Made by a program: the position numbers and the translations under genes. Below are positions 34,477 to 42,900 of a stretch of 64,000 nt of DNA, piece by piece. The stretch lies in contig NZ_FOFS01000007.1 of the NCBI RefSeq assembly GCF_900111015.1, positions 62,001 through 126,000 of the forward strand, written 5' to 3'. Position 1 is the first letter of the stretch. Every line of letters starts with the position of its first letter. A model generated the notes under the pieces. That model searched no databases, was not told where the DNA came from, and worked only from the letters and a program-made list of their open reading frames with translations. Origin of the DNA: Solimonas aquatica (GTDB taxonomy: Bacteria > Pseudomonadota > Gammaproteobacteria > Nevskiales > Nevskiaceae).

Positions 34477-35670
34477 TCAAGCCGCCGCCTGCTCCGCCGC
34501 GCCAATCGCTGCACTGACCTGATCTGCTACCAGCTGCGAGGCCTTGCGCAGGGTCTCATCGGCCAGATGTGCGTAGCGCTGGGTCATCTGCGCGCTGGAG
34601 TGCCCGAGCAGGTTCTGGACTGTGAACAGCGGCACACCGGCGTTGACGGCGAGGCTGGCGAAGCTGTGCCGCAGGTCATGGATGCGCACATGCTCGGAAA
34701 TCCCCGCCGCCGCCAGAACGCGCGTGAAGGCCTTGCGTGGATTGTTCAGCGGCTTGGCCGGATCGCGGCCCGGGAACACCCACACCGACGTACCGCGGCT
34801 CGCCTGCGCGCTCAGGAGCGCCTTGGCAGAGTCGTTGAGCGCTACCATGCGCACGCGGCCGTTCTTGGTGCGGGGCAGGCGCCAGCTGCTGTTGTCCAGG
34901 TCGACGTCCTCCCACTTCGCCTGCAAGGCCTCCTCGCGACGCACGCCGGTGAGCAGCAGCAGCTTCAATGCCGCCACCGCGGTGCGATTGGGCTCGCTGG
35001 CCATCGCCGCGAACAGGCGGCTGACCTCCTCCTGGCTCAGGAAGCGCGTGCGGCCCGCGTTCTCCTTGAACTGCTTGATGCCCAGGCAGGGATTGCGATC
35101 CACCACCTCCCAGTGCAGCGCCTGGCGGAAGATCGCCGAGAGCAGGGCCAGATGCCGGTTCGCCGTGGAGGGGCTGCGCAGGGTCCGGATCTCCGCGCGG
35201 TAGAGTTCGATCTCGTGGCGCGTGATGCTGTCCAGGCGACGCGACTTGAACCGCGGCAACACGTGCAAGTCGAGCTTGGAGCGATCACTGCCCACGCTCC
35301 GCTTTTCGGTGGTGGCCCAGGGCAGGTACTGCTCCTCCACGAACTCCCCGAAGGTCGGCGTGGCGCGGATGCGCTCGCGCTCGGCCTGCGGATCGATGCC
35401 GCGATCCACGTCGGCGCGCAGCGCCAGCGCCCGCTGCCGGGCCTCGGCCACCTCGATGCCGGGGAAGGTGCCAATGCGCACGTAACCAGCGCGACCGTCC
35501 CGCTTGTAGCGAAAGCCGAAGGTCTTGGTGCCGGTCTTGCCGACGACCATCTTCAGCCCGGTTACGACGGTGTCGGAATACTCGTCCGAGCGCGCCGCCG
35601 AGCTCTCCAGGCAGTTCGGCAGCGCTTTGATCGTCCGGTTGTTGAAGTTGAGTTTCTTGTTGTCACGCAT
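34477..35670 (-). CDS. int: tyrosine-type site-specific integrase
   Basis: 397 aa. An N-terminal arm-binding domain (VVGKTGTKTFGFRYKRDGRA, YVRIGTFPG) is followed by an SAM-like core-binding domain (TFGEFVEEQYLPWA) and the catalytic domain with Arg in LLLTGVRREEAL, Lys region RTKNGRVRM, H-x-x-R in HDLRHSFASLAV, His in NLLGHSSAQM and Tyr in TQRYAHL. All catalytic residues are present, so it should be active. It most likely inserts and excises the element at tRNA-Phe. MRDNKKL is chosen as start; longer frames have no family match. Confidence 0.94.
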   Translation of the reverse strand: MRDNKKLNFNNRTIKALPNCLESSAARSDEYSDTVVTGLKMVVGKTGTKTFGFRYKRDGRAGYVRIGTFPGIEVAEARQRALALRADVDRGIDPQAERERIRATPTFGEFVEEQYLPWATTEKRSVGSDRSKLDLHVLPRFKSRRLDSITRHEIELYRAEIRTLRSPSTANRHLALLSAIFRQALHWEVVDRNPCLGIKQFKENAGRTRFLSQEEVSRLFAAMASEPNRTAVAALKLLLLTGVRREEALQAKWEDVDLDNSSWRLPRTKNGRVRMVALNDSAKALLSAQASRGTSVWVFPGRDPAKPLNNPRKAFTRVLAAAGISEHVRIHDLRHSFASLAVNAGVPLFTVQNLLGHSSAQMTQRYAHLADETLRKASQLVADQVSAAIGAAEQAAA

Positions 35671-36048
35671 GACGCCGCCTCCATCTTGTGGCGCAGAAAT
35701 GGAAAGCCGCGCACCGGTGCAGCACCGGGCGCGGCCATGAGGTGGGCACGAATGCGACCCGATGAGCTGTTTCGAGGGGAGCCGCTTTTGCGAGAAAAGC
35801 CCGCCGAGGCGCAGGGACGTGAGGGGGAGGGGATCAGCGGGAAGCGGCAAAGGTCCAGGCGGCTGATGCCACCGGCGAGGTCAGCGCGGTTCTGCACAAT
35901 CCCTTGAACTCGCCGGCCGGCGAGGGCGGGGCAGGCCGCGCATCACCAGCACCCACAAGCACCATGCGAAACCGGCGGCGCCGTGCGCACAAAACCGTCC
36001 GAAAGCACCGGCGTGATGCCGGCACTTTCCAGCCCGCGGTTTCGCGCC
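35671..36048. other. non-coding region upstream of int
   Basis: 378 bp with no gene supported. It includes an imperfect hairpin (about 36000-36030, CCGGC/GCCGG core) that could end transcription of the small-gene operon to its right, and must contain the int promoter; no clear -10/-35 pair was identified. Confidence 0.5.
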
Positions 36049-36258
36049 TCAGCCTGTTATGGACGGTCCCCGTCGCCGCGCCAGCCAGGCCCGCGTCAGC
36101 GCCAGCGCCCGGCGCTCGGCATCGATGCGTTGCACGCCGCCGTCGAACTCGATGATGGCGGCGCGCTCCTCGAAGTACTCCCGCGCGTCGGCGTCCAGGG
36201 CGGCGACCGCTGCCGCCACGTCCGGATCGAGGGCGGAGTTGAGCCGATAGTTCGGCAT
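36049..36258 (-). CDS. small hypothetical protein
   Basis: 69 aa, acidic and basic helical protein (NYRLNSALDPDVAAAVAALD, REYFEERAAIIEFDGG). No family recognised. It starts 3 bp after the stop of the next upstream small gene, so the two are cotranscribed. Typical of accessory genes of integrative elements. Confidence 0.65.
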   Translation of the reverse strand: MPNYRLNSALDPDVAAAVAALDADAREYFEERAAIIEFDGGVQRIDAERRALALTRAWLARRRGPSITG

Positions 36259-36261
36259 GGC

Positions 36262-36549
36262 TCAGTACTCCTCGGGCAGGAGCAGGGTCGTCACCGAGCG
36301 GTCCGCCTCGGTGATGATCCAGACGCGGCCAGTGCCGACCGGATAGGCGGACAGCAGGCGCGCACCGGTGTGCAGGGCGTCCTCGTTGAGGCAGGCGTCC
36401 TCGGCGCCGATCACGCCCCAGTCCCCGCGCGCGTGACGGCGGAGGAGCTGCTGCGGGGTAATGCCAGCACGGGCCAGGGCGTCCAGGGCGGCCGGCGTGC
36501 CGACCACGGCACCCAGCGCAAACCGCTCGTTATCGACCAAACGGGTCAT
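36262..36549 (-). CDS. small hypothetical protein of the element
   Basis: 95 aa. Start MTRLVDNERFALGAV is chosen because GGAGATTCCCT lies just before it; a longer frame runs into a terminator. A helical N-terminus (TPAALDALARAGITPQQLL) is followed by a compact alpha/beta part (RHARGDWGVI, GRVWIITEADRSVTTLLLPEEY). Proteins with this layout recur next to plasmid and integrative-element genes, but the function is unknown. Confidence 0.7.
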   Translation of the reverse strand: MTRLVDNERFALGAVVGTPAALDALARAGITPQQLLRRHARGDWGVIGAEDACLNEDALHTGARLLSAYPVGTGRVWIITEADRSVTTLLLPEEY

Positions 36550-36565
36550 AGGGAATCTCCAAATG

Positions 36566-36596
36566 AAAATGCCGCCGGGCACAGGCCCGGCGGCAT
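36566..36596 (-). terminator. intrinsic terminator after the 176-aa gene
   Basis: Perfect 12-bp stem ATGCCGCCGGGC/GCCCGGCGGCAT with ACAG loop, followed on the minus strand by TTTCATTT. It separates the 176-aa gene from the two small genes downstream. Confidence 0.75.
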
Positions 36597-36628
36597 CGAT
36601 GGAACGGCGGTAGGGATTCGGAAGCGGC

Positions 36629-37159
36629 TCAGCTCTCGGCTTCAGCCTCGTCCGCTTGCTTCTTGCTGCGGCGCTTCTTGCCGGGTGCGGCGGCCGGCTC
36701 GGGCGGGGGCGTAGGCGGCTCCTCCTCGCCGCCCTCCTCTTCCTCGGGCGGCGGCAGCGGCTCGCCGGGCAGCTCCAGCATCTGCTTCATCCAGGCTGCG
36801 GGGTCGGCAGCTAGCCGATGCAGGTGCACGCGCTCCGGCTCCGCCTGCAGCACGCCTTCCGTCCGCAGGATCGCGGCCAGAAAGCCGGCGTTGTTGGTGG
36901 ATCGTCCGGTGAACACGGGCCGGAACACCGGCGAGCCGAACGGCTCTTCGGTGTCGATGCCCTTGAGCAGCTTCACGACCGAGGCGAACTCAACGTCTTC
37001 CCGGCTGAAACAGCCGCCGCCGTCATTGGCGGTGACGGTGACGTAGAGGCGCTTCCGGTCCGCGTCGGTGCTCAGCTGGTAGTGGATACCGCCGGTGCCG
37101 CGCGGGCCGATCTTGCTGGCGATGCCGGTCTTGAGTCTCAGGGTGGGATGGTTGCTCAT
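36629..37159 (-). CDS. hypothetical protein with acidic Pro-rich tail
   Basis: 176 aa. The first 125 residues form a compact, probably beta-rich domain (LKTGIASKIGPRGTGGIHYQ, RKRLYVTVTANDGGGCFSRE, EFASVVKLLKG); the rest is a low-complexity tail of Pro and Glu (PPPEEEEGGEEEPPTPPP) ending in a Lys/Arg patch (KKRRSKKQADE). A small domain followed by an acidic tail recalls single-stranded DNA-binding proteins, a speculation worth noting because the element has its own polymerase. The start overlaps the stop of the 52-aa gene (ATGA). Confidence 0.68.
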   Translation of the reverse strand: MSNHPTLRLKTGIASKIGPRGTGGIHYQLSTDADRKRLYVTVTANDGGGCFSREDVEFASVVKLLKGIDTEEPFGSPVFRPVFTGRSTNNAGFLAAILRTEGVLQAEPERVHLHRLAADPAAWMKQMLELPGEPLPPPEEEEGGEEEPPTPPPEPAAAPGKKRRSKKQADEAEAES

Positions 37160-37314
37160 ACGCCCGGCCTCCGCTGGGTGCGAAAGCGCAGCTCGATGTC
37201 GCGGCTCAGCAGGAGGTAGCCGACGATGGGCACGATCACGGCAACCGGCGATGCCACGCCGGCCGGGATCGTGGCCAGCAGCCGCCCGCCCTGCGACAGC
37301 AGGTGATTCAACAT
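37156..37314 (-). CDS. 52-aa membrane protein
   Basis: Small open frame MLNHLLSQGGRLL... with one hydrophobic helix (ATIPAGVASPVAVIVPIVGY) and a basic C-terminus (SRDIELRFRTQRRPG). GAGGAG lies 6 nt before the ATG and the TGA overlaps the next start (ATGA), both strong signs of a real gene. Function unknown; size and topology fit small element-encoded membrane proteins. Confidence 0.7.
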   Translation of the reverse strand: MLNHLLSQGGRLLATIPAGVASPVAVIVPIVGYLLLSRDIELRFRTQRRPGV

Positions 37315-37344
37315 GGTGGACTCCTCGAATGGGTGAAAAGAGAA

Positions 37345-37375
37345 GGCCCCGTCAGCCGCTAGGGCTGACGGGGCC
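37345..37375 (-). terminator. hairpin terminator downstream of the winged-helix gene
   Basis: 13-bp perfect stem GGCCCCGTCAGCC/GGCTGACGGGGCC, followed on the minus strand by TTCTCTTTTC. Confidence 0.7.
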
Positions 37376-37426
37376 GAATGACCCGGGTGGATCGGAGCAA
37401 TGAAATGGGCGTGAGGTGCCCGGTTG

Positions 37427-37906
37427 TTACGCGGCGAGGCCGGCGTGGCCGCGGCCGATCAGCGTCACGCGCGGAGCGCGGCGCTGGCAGCGCTGGGCGC
37501 TGACCAGGCCACTGCGCACGAGGATCGTCAGGGCGCGGTGCGCCTGCTTGGGCTGCAGGCCGAAGCGCGCCAGCGACTGCGGGCTCAGGTCGATGGTGTG
37601 GGTCTTGTATGTCGCGGCCAGGCTGGCGATCGCCACCGCCGTTTGCAGCGCCTTGCCCGGCAGCGTGGCGGCGCGCTGCATCCAGTCGCCGGGGATCGAG
37701 ACGACGTCCGCCAGCGGCTGGCGGCGGCGCAGGCGGATTAAAGCGGCGGGATCAATGACGTGGGTCTGCATGGCAAGCGGCTCGGCGGGGAGGACGATGA
37801 GATGTTTTAGCGATGGGGGCTCAATCGCTGCCGGGCCGGGGGAAGTTGGAGGTCTGGGTTGTGCCAATAGCTGACCTTCGATGATGCGGCGCAACTGAGC
37901 GAGCAT
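37427..37906 (-). CDS. putative winged-helix DNA-binding protein
   Basis: Up to 159 aa; an internal Met at 37771 is an alternative start giving 114 aa. The C-terminal half looks like a winged helix: DLSPQSLARFGLQPKQAHRALTILVRSGLVSAQRCQRRAPRV in short form (helix LSPQSLARFG, recognition helix PKQAHRALTIL, wing). The N-terminal part is Pro-rich. It could control the small-gene operon or replication of the element; no target site was found. Confidence 0.6.
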   Translation of the reverse strand: MLAQLRRIIEGQLLAQPRPPTSPGPAAIEPPSLKHLIVLPAEPLAMQTHVIDPAALIRLRRRQPLADVVSIPGDWMQRAATLPGKALQTAVAIASLAATYKTHTIDLSPQSLARFGLQPKQAHRALTILVRSGLVSAQRCQRRAPRVTLIGRGHAGLAA

Positions 37907-38004
37907 CTGGGATGCGTTTCGATTTGGCGTTTAGCTTCAAACAATCTTCATCGGCCCAAACACTGCCCGGCGGTGTTTCGACCTACCCGGCGCCGACAAT
38001 ACAT

Positions 38005-38940
38005 TTACGCCTTGACGGCGGTGCTTACCGCCGGATTTTGACACTCGTCCTCCATTCTCCGCTGGCGTACTCGCCGAAGGTGATCTAGTAATTCCTCTCT
38101 TGAACACTTACTCACTTCGAAGTGGCGGCGCGCTTCCTCAAGCAGAGCGCCGATTTCAGGCCCGCGAGCGACTCCAAGATCGTCGACGATGTCTCTACCC
38201 GTGATCGGTAGAACGACGCTGTCCTCGTGCAGGAGTGTCTTCTCGATCAGGCGCAAAGCCTCGAAACTGAAATCGAAGCCATCCTCGAGCAGGTCGAGGT
38301 GCTTTCGCCATTGGTCGACGTGTCTGTTCCGGAAGGCGACAGTATTCAATGCCTCCCGAGCGAGTCGATACTTCGCGTCGTCGATCAGTGAGTCGAAGGC
38401 CGCCGCTGGCCGGTCACGGCTTAGGCGTCGGAGCCATTCGTCAACGTGTTGTTGGGCGGCGGCACCATCGGACTCGATCCGGCGGACAACCTCATCTAGG
38501 CCGCCGAGGAAGACCCGTGCGTTGCCAACGAGGCCCTGATAGCAGTCCAGCCACTGCTGATCGGTGCGAGGAAGTGCTGTCCCACACGACTTGCGTCGCC
38601 AAGACTCTGCCGCCGTTCGCGCGGCCTGATCAGAGTCGGCAAACCCTAGGTTGTGGTGGAGCTCAGTTCTCAGACATCGAACGATCTCAACGTGCTGGTC
38701 TGACTCCTCTCGATTCACAAGCGCGTAGGCTTCGCCGAGGCGTCGCAGGAAGGTGATGCTGACTCGCCCTGCCTCAAAGTAGAGGCAGTAGAGCCACGAT
38801 GTCGCTCGAATGAAGGCCGGCTCAGCCCTCCCTGGATCGGGAAGTAGAACGTGCAGTTCATCAAACGCGGGCCGCCCGATGAGGCTCCGTGCCAGGGCGT
38901 TTGTACCCTGATAACTGCGGAGGACGTCCTCGAAGCTCAT
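38005..38940 (-). CDS. partner of the SIR2-like STAND protein; CCA-enzyme-like tail
   Basis: 311 aa, mostly helical. The last 60 residues (LPITGRDIVDDLGVARGPEI, GALLEEARRHFEVS, CSREELLDHLR) closely resemble the C-terminal RNA-binding part of CCA-adding enzymes and poly(A) polymerases (PLTGxDL...GxxPGPxIGxLL...SREE). The N-terminal two thirds show no nucleotidyltransferase motif. It overlaps the 1143-aa gene by 4 bp, so the two are made together. The tail suggests RNA or tRNA recognition; the rest is unknown. Confidence 0.7.
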   Translation of the reverse strand: MSFEDVLRSYQGTNALARSLIGRPAFDELHVLLPDPGRAEPAFIRATSWLYCLYFEAGRVSITFLRRLGEAYALVNREESDQHVEIVRCLRTELHHNLGFADSDQAARTAAESWRRKSCGTALPRTDQQWLDCYQGLVGNARVFLGGLDEVVRRIESDGAAAQQHVDEWLRRLSRDRPAAAFDSLIDDAKYRLAREALNTVAFRNRHVDQWRKHLDLLEDGFDFSFEALRLIEKTLLHEDSVVLPITGRDIVDDLGVARGPEIGALLEEARRHFEVSKCSREELLDHLRRVRQRRMEDECQNPAVSTAVKA

Positions 38941-41900
38941 AGGCCAGCTCGCGCTCGCCCAGGGGGCTCAGCCACCGGTCCAATGAAGTTGAACGCGACG
39001 TAGAAGCCGCCGGTCACCCCGGCACCTCGCCGCAGGTTGACGCCTGGGAAGTCACGCTGAAGCAGCTCCACTTCTTGGCGGAGCTCATCGACCTGAACGC
39101 GCGCCCGGCCGCGTCCCCCATCGTCTGTCGTGACGCGTCCGTGGAACATTCGGGGACGGCCTCCCTCTGTCCAGACGTGATGGCGCACGACTCGCCGGGG
39201 GTCGCTAAAGGCGGTCTCCTGGCTCAGGGAACGCCAGAGGTCGCGGGCCGCATTCTCACGCTGAAGTCTCCACATGATCACCGCGCGAAGGTACTGCGTC
39301 CGCGGATCTCTGAGGGCGCCCTCGAGCCCACCAAGGGTGTCAAGAACATCAAGGATCTCCTGAAGGTCTGTCTCTCGTTCCGGAAGAGGACATCGCTCAC
39401 CTCCGAACAGGAATCCGTTCGTCGCGAGCAGCCACAGCCCTCGCAGGAGATAGCGCAGGCAGCGCGCATCGTCCTTGATCTGCGCCCGATGATCCCGGAG
39501 GAACGAGATCATGCGCTCAGCTTTGGATGTGTCCTCTGAGGTCGCCTTGCCGAGACCTAACAGTGGGCCGCCTATCGCGCGGGCTCGAAGAAACACGCCT
39601 GCGGCCGATCCCATTCGGTCGAGGGACTCCAACGCTTCCTGTTCGAGGCGGTTGTCGTCAAGGGTCCGAGCGACCTTGACGCGGCGCTCTTCGAATCTCT
39701 CTTGCTGCTCGAGGTCTAGCTGGCTCGGGTCAACCCTTTCCAAGCCATCCCAGATGTCCGCGACCAACTCGGCGCGTTTCTCCGGATCCCAGTTGCCGTC
39801 GCGTAGCAAGTCGCTCGGGACCCAAACGCTCACATCGATCGCGTAGTAGGAATCCGCAGCGAATACCGCAGCGCGAAAGGAGGTCCGCGCCGCTTGGTAG
39901 AACTGCCACACCTCGTCGGGGTTTGCCCCTGACTTGAGGCGCTGCACCGCCCTGAATCCGTAGATCGCCGCGCGCTCTACTTTGAGATTAGCGCACGCGC
40001 GACGTAGGCCCTGGCCCGTTTGGACCCCGAACTCATCCAGCGCTAGGTCCACCACCTGCCGCGCTTCCTCGAGTACTGCTGCGGGATCGAGGCCTGGTAT
40101 CGCAGGCGCATCCCGGAAAACACGCCGGCGAAGGGTTGCCTCTTGCAACATCAGGCTCGGGTCTGCAACGCCTCGCCTCGTCCGAATCTCCGTTAGAGCC
40201 CGCGCGATGTCGAGGTAGCTGCTTGCGTATCGCTGCCCGAATGGGCCATCCGGTCCAAGCCTGTGTACAAGATCTAGGACAAACCTGCGCTCGCAACTTC
40301 CGTATTCACTCGGGCTCGCGCTCGTGAGCAGCCGAAGTGCGACGGCCGCTTCTGCCTGAGATGTTCCGAGACGCCTCGCCGAGATCATTTCAGCTTCTAC
40401 CCTGAGCCTCGGGTGCACGAATACGTCATCCTCCTCGTTTGAGCTCCATCGGAAGAGGTCGATGCCCGAGAAGAGAGCGGCGATGTCGACCATGCTCTCG
40501 CTTCCGCCAACAGCACGCATGAGGAGATTCACCGGCACGGGACAGTCGAGCTTGCCGGGGACCATCACAAGGTCGATCGCCTTCGACGCCGCGTCACTCA
40601 TGCTGCCGAGGAATTCCTCGAGCTTCTGGTCCAGAAGTGCTTTCGGATCGATAAGTCCAGCGTTGACCAGGGCCTGCCCTAGCGCACCCGCTGGTCTGGC
40701 GGAGCCCTTGCTCGTTGTCGCCCCCCGGATGCGCAGATCGCCCTCGGCTACGCGCGCCTCTTGCGCCAGACCGGCTGCGAGGCGCGGACGCACGTCCGGG
40801 AGCATGCGATAGATAGCAGGGAGGAGATAAACGGACCCCGCAGCGTTCAGCACAGTCCCCGTTCGGGTTCGCACCAGCTCTGCCAGCGCTCGGACCTCGG
40901 CGATGTCGAGTTTGGCCGGCACCTCGAGGAGGTGACTAGGTGCAGACAGGCCGTCAACCGTGTTCTGGTCGACAATGCGATAAGCGCTGCCCACGACAAC
41001 AACGCGACGGCCGCGACTTACGAATCCGCGCAGAAGCTCGCTGTAGCGGGACGAGGGTGCGTTGGCATCACAGACGATCAGCGTTGCGGTTGCCCCAGCC
41101 TCCTCGGCGCGTTGGCAGAACTCGTCCAGTTCCTCGATAGCGGGCATGCGCGTTGTTCGGCTCGCCAAGAGAACAGCGCACTTGTTCTCTTCGCGGATCG
41201 TGTAGGCCAGGCGCGCAAGGGCAAGGCTCTTGCCTGAACCAGACTGCCCGTGGATCAGTATGGGTTCGTGCTTTCGACCGGCATCAAGGAGCGCCTTGCG
41301 CACGCGCTCGCCGAGTTCTCGTTCGAAGGTCCTCTCGATTGCGAAGCCCCGACGTATCCCCTCGACCAGGCGGCGAGCATCCTCGACTTGGCCATGGAAT
41401 CGGCGAAACTCGGCATATTCCGCGTCAGGCCCGAGCTGTGACAATGGCGCCACCCACGCGTCCTCAACGATCGCGGCGGCAGTCGAGATCTTGAGGCGGG
41501 TAGCTGGCTCAATTTCCAGAACCCGATCGTGAATGGTAACCGAGCCCTCGGTGGCAAAAGGACGGGCAGAAGAGGTGTCGATCTTGTGCGCAAGCTCGAG
41601 GGAGCGAACCGCCGCTGAGAGACGCTCTCGGACGAAGACGATTGGCCCCTTTGGACTCGCAAGGTCACGCAGAGCTGGTGAGTCGTCGGACGATTCTGGC
41701 GGCCAGCCGAACCAGTAGACTTGGCCCGGTCCGAAGGCGCTCAGGATCCCCGACAGGACGTCGGTGCCAAGCCAATCGCGCCCGCACGACAGCCCATCGA
41801 TGAGCAGTACGCCAAGCGACGTCGTCGTCTCAACGATGCGCGAGAGGAGAGGCGTAGCGTGCAGCGCTGTCCGCCGTCGGAGTTCTTGCGTGCTTCTTGG

Positions 41901-42368
41901 TGGGGCCTCGTTTGGGTTGCGCTCGCCTGCGCGCCCGAAGAGAAACGTGAGGTGGAGGTTTCGTCGATGGCGAGGAGCGGACGGATTGTCGAGGTTGCTG
42001 AGGACCGACTCGACATCTCGTCCGTTGACACGAAGAGCCCGGGCCAGTGCTGGATCGATAGCCGAAGTAAATACAGCATTTAGAGGAAGAAGTGAGATCG
42101 TCTCCAACCAAGGCTGTTCGGGTTGGTGGATATACGAGTCCGCGAGCCAATCATAGAAGTCATCTGGCACGGACTCCGCTTTGAGGAGCGAGGAGAGGTT
42201 GGCAGAATCTGCGTCTGCAGAGAGACGCCCCAACCTCTTGAAAGCGGCCTCAAGCACTGGGTCCTGACGGTTGCCGCTCCGCCAAGCATCCTGGCCGAGC
42301 AAGAGCACCAAGGGGCGACCTTCACTAAGCGCCAGGCGAAGGCCCTCAAGATGTTCAGTCGCGCTCAA
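38937..42368 (-). CDS. SIR2-like/P-loop STAND protein
   Basis: 1143 aa. Residues about 18-222 have the layout of SIR2_2 domains: PLVLLLGQDAWRSG, LLPLNAVFTSAIDPALARAL, LHLTFLFG, then SLGVLLIDGLSCGRDWLG, but the usual G-A-G-x-S and T-T-N-Y-D residues are changed, so NADase activity is uncertain. The NTPase follows with Walker A HGQSGSGKS (373-381) and a Walker B-like TLIVCDANA. The C-terminal 500 residues are helical. Such effector-ATPase-sensor proteins (SIR2-STAND) are abortive-infection systems. Start is TTG at 42368 after GAGGG; weakly supported. Coupled to the 311-aa partner by ATGA. Confidence 0.75.
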   Translation of the reverse strand: MSATEHLEGLRLALSEGRPLVLLLGQDAWRSGNRQDPVLEAAFKRLGRLSADADSANLSSLLKAESVPDDFYDWLADSYIHQPEQPWLETISLLPLNAVFTSAIDPALARALRVNGRDVESVLSNLDNPSAPRHRRNLHLTFLFGRAGERNPNEAPPRSTQELRRRTALHATPLLSRIVETTTSLGVLLIDGLSCGRDWLGTDVLSGILSAFGPGQVYWFGWPPESSDDSPALRDLASPKGPIVFVRERLSAAVRSLELAHKIDTSSARPFATEGSVTIHDRVLEIEPATRLKISTAAAIVEDAWVAPLSQLGPDAEYAEFRRFHGQVEDARRLVEGIRRGFAIERTFERELGERVRKALLDAGRKHEPILIHGQSGSGKSLALARLAYTIREENKCAVLLASRTTRMPAIEELDEFCQRAEEAGATATLIVCDANAPSSRYSELLRGFVSRGRRVVVVGSAYRIVDQNTVDGLSAPSHLLEVPAKLDIAEVRALAELVRTRTGTVLNAAGSVYLLPAIYRMLPDVRPRLAAGLAQEARVAEGDLRIRGATTSKGSARPAGALGQALVNAGLIDPKALLDQKLEEFLGSMSDAASKAIDLVMVPGKLDCPVPVNLLMRAVGGSESMVDIAALFSGIDLFRWSSNEEDDVFVHPRLRVEAEMISARRLGTSQAEAAVALRLLTSASPSEYGSCERRFVLDLVHRLGPDGPFGQRYASSYLDIARALTEIRTRRGVADPSLMLQEATLRRRVFRDAPAIPGLDPAAVLEEARQVVDLALDEFGVQTGQGLRRACANLKVERAAIYGFRAVQRLKSGANPDEVWQFYQAARTSFRAAVFAADSYYAIDVSVWVPSDLLRDGNWDPEKRAELVADIWDGLERVDPSQLDLEQQERFEERRVKVARTLDDNRLEQEALESLDRMGSAAGVFLRARAIGGPLLGLGKATSEDTSKAERMISFLRDHRAQIKDDARCLRYLLRGLWLLATNGFLFGGERCPLPERETDLQEILDVLDTLGGLEGALRDPRTQYLRAVIMWRLQRENAARDLWRSLSQETAFSDPRRVVRHHVWTEGGRPRMFHGRVTTDDGGRGRARVQVDELRQEVELLQRDFPGVNLRRGAGVTGGFYVAFNFIGPVAEPPGRARAGL

Positions 42369-42900
42369 CGGAGCCAGCCCTCATGGGAGGGCGTTAGGCG
42401 CCTCATGGCAATCTCGATCATTGGTCATCCCGTCGTTGGAGAGTTATGCATTCGGCAACACCCTGTGATCGCCGTCCCAAGTCAGCTCTTAGTATTTGCA
42501 GTCATCCGACATTACCGATAAAGATCGCGCCATTTGACGAGCATTTCATTATTGGTCTCGGAGCAGTACCTGAGTTAGTCACTTCCGCCACTCCAAGAAC
42601 TTTGCCCCAAGGGGTTCCACTGGCGAGACTGACCTAACCCTGTCTCGCACAAGTCTAGCGACCACCGCCAGAAACATCAGCAAAGAAGGGGGACTTTCCT
42701 TCCGACCGTCCGCTTCGGGCTGACAGCAGACACCCATCGCCAGCCCTCACGCTACCAACCACCATTGACCGACTGAGACGTCAGTCAAATTTCGACGCGC
42801 CAGCGCGTACAAAAGGAAGCCCCGGCAGCTCGTGAGAGCTGCCGGGGCCTATCTGCAGCAAGGGCCGTGGCCTAGAGACTCATCGCGAGCAATGGCCTGA
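42369..42900. other. 532-bp intergenic region with a terminator
   Basis: No gene supported. At 42811-42848 a perfect 13-bp stem (GCCCCGGCAGCTC/GAGCTGCCGGGGC) with minus-strand T-rich flank TTCCTTTT ends the four-gene envelope operon. The remainder should hold the promoter of the SIR2-like gene; none was clearly identified. Confidence 0.65.

Noticed and set aside
36000-36030. Strong terminator upstream of int
   Set aside because: The stem has mismatches and only a weak T run; kept only as a possible terminator in the gap description.
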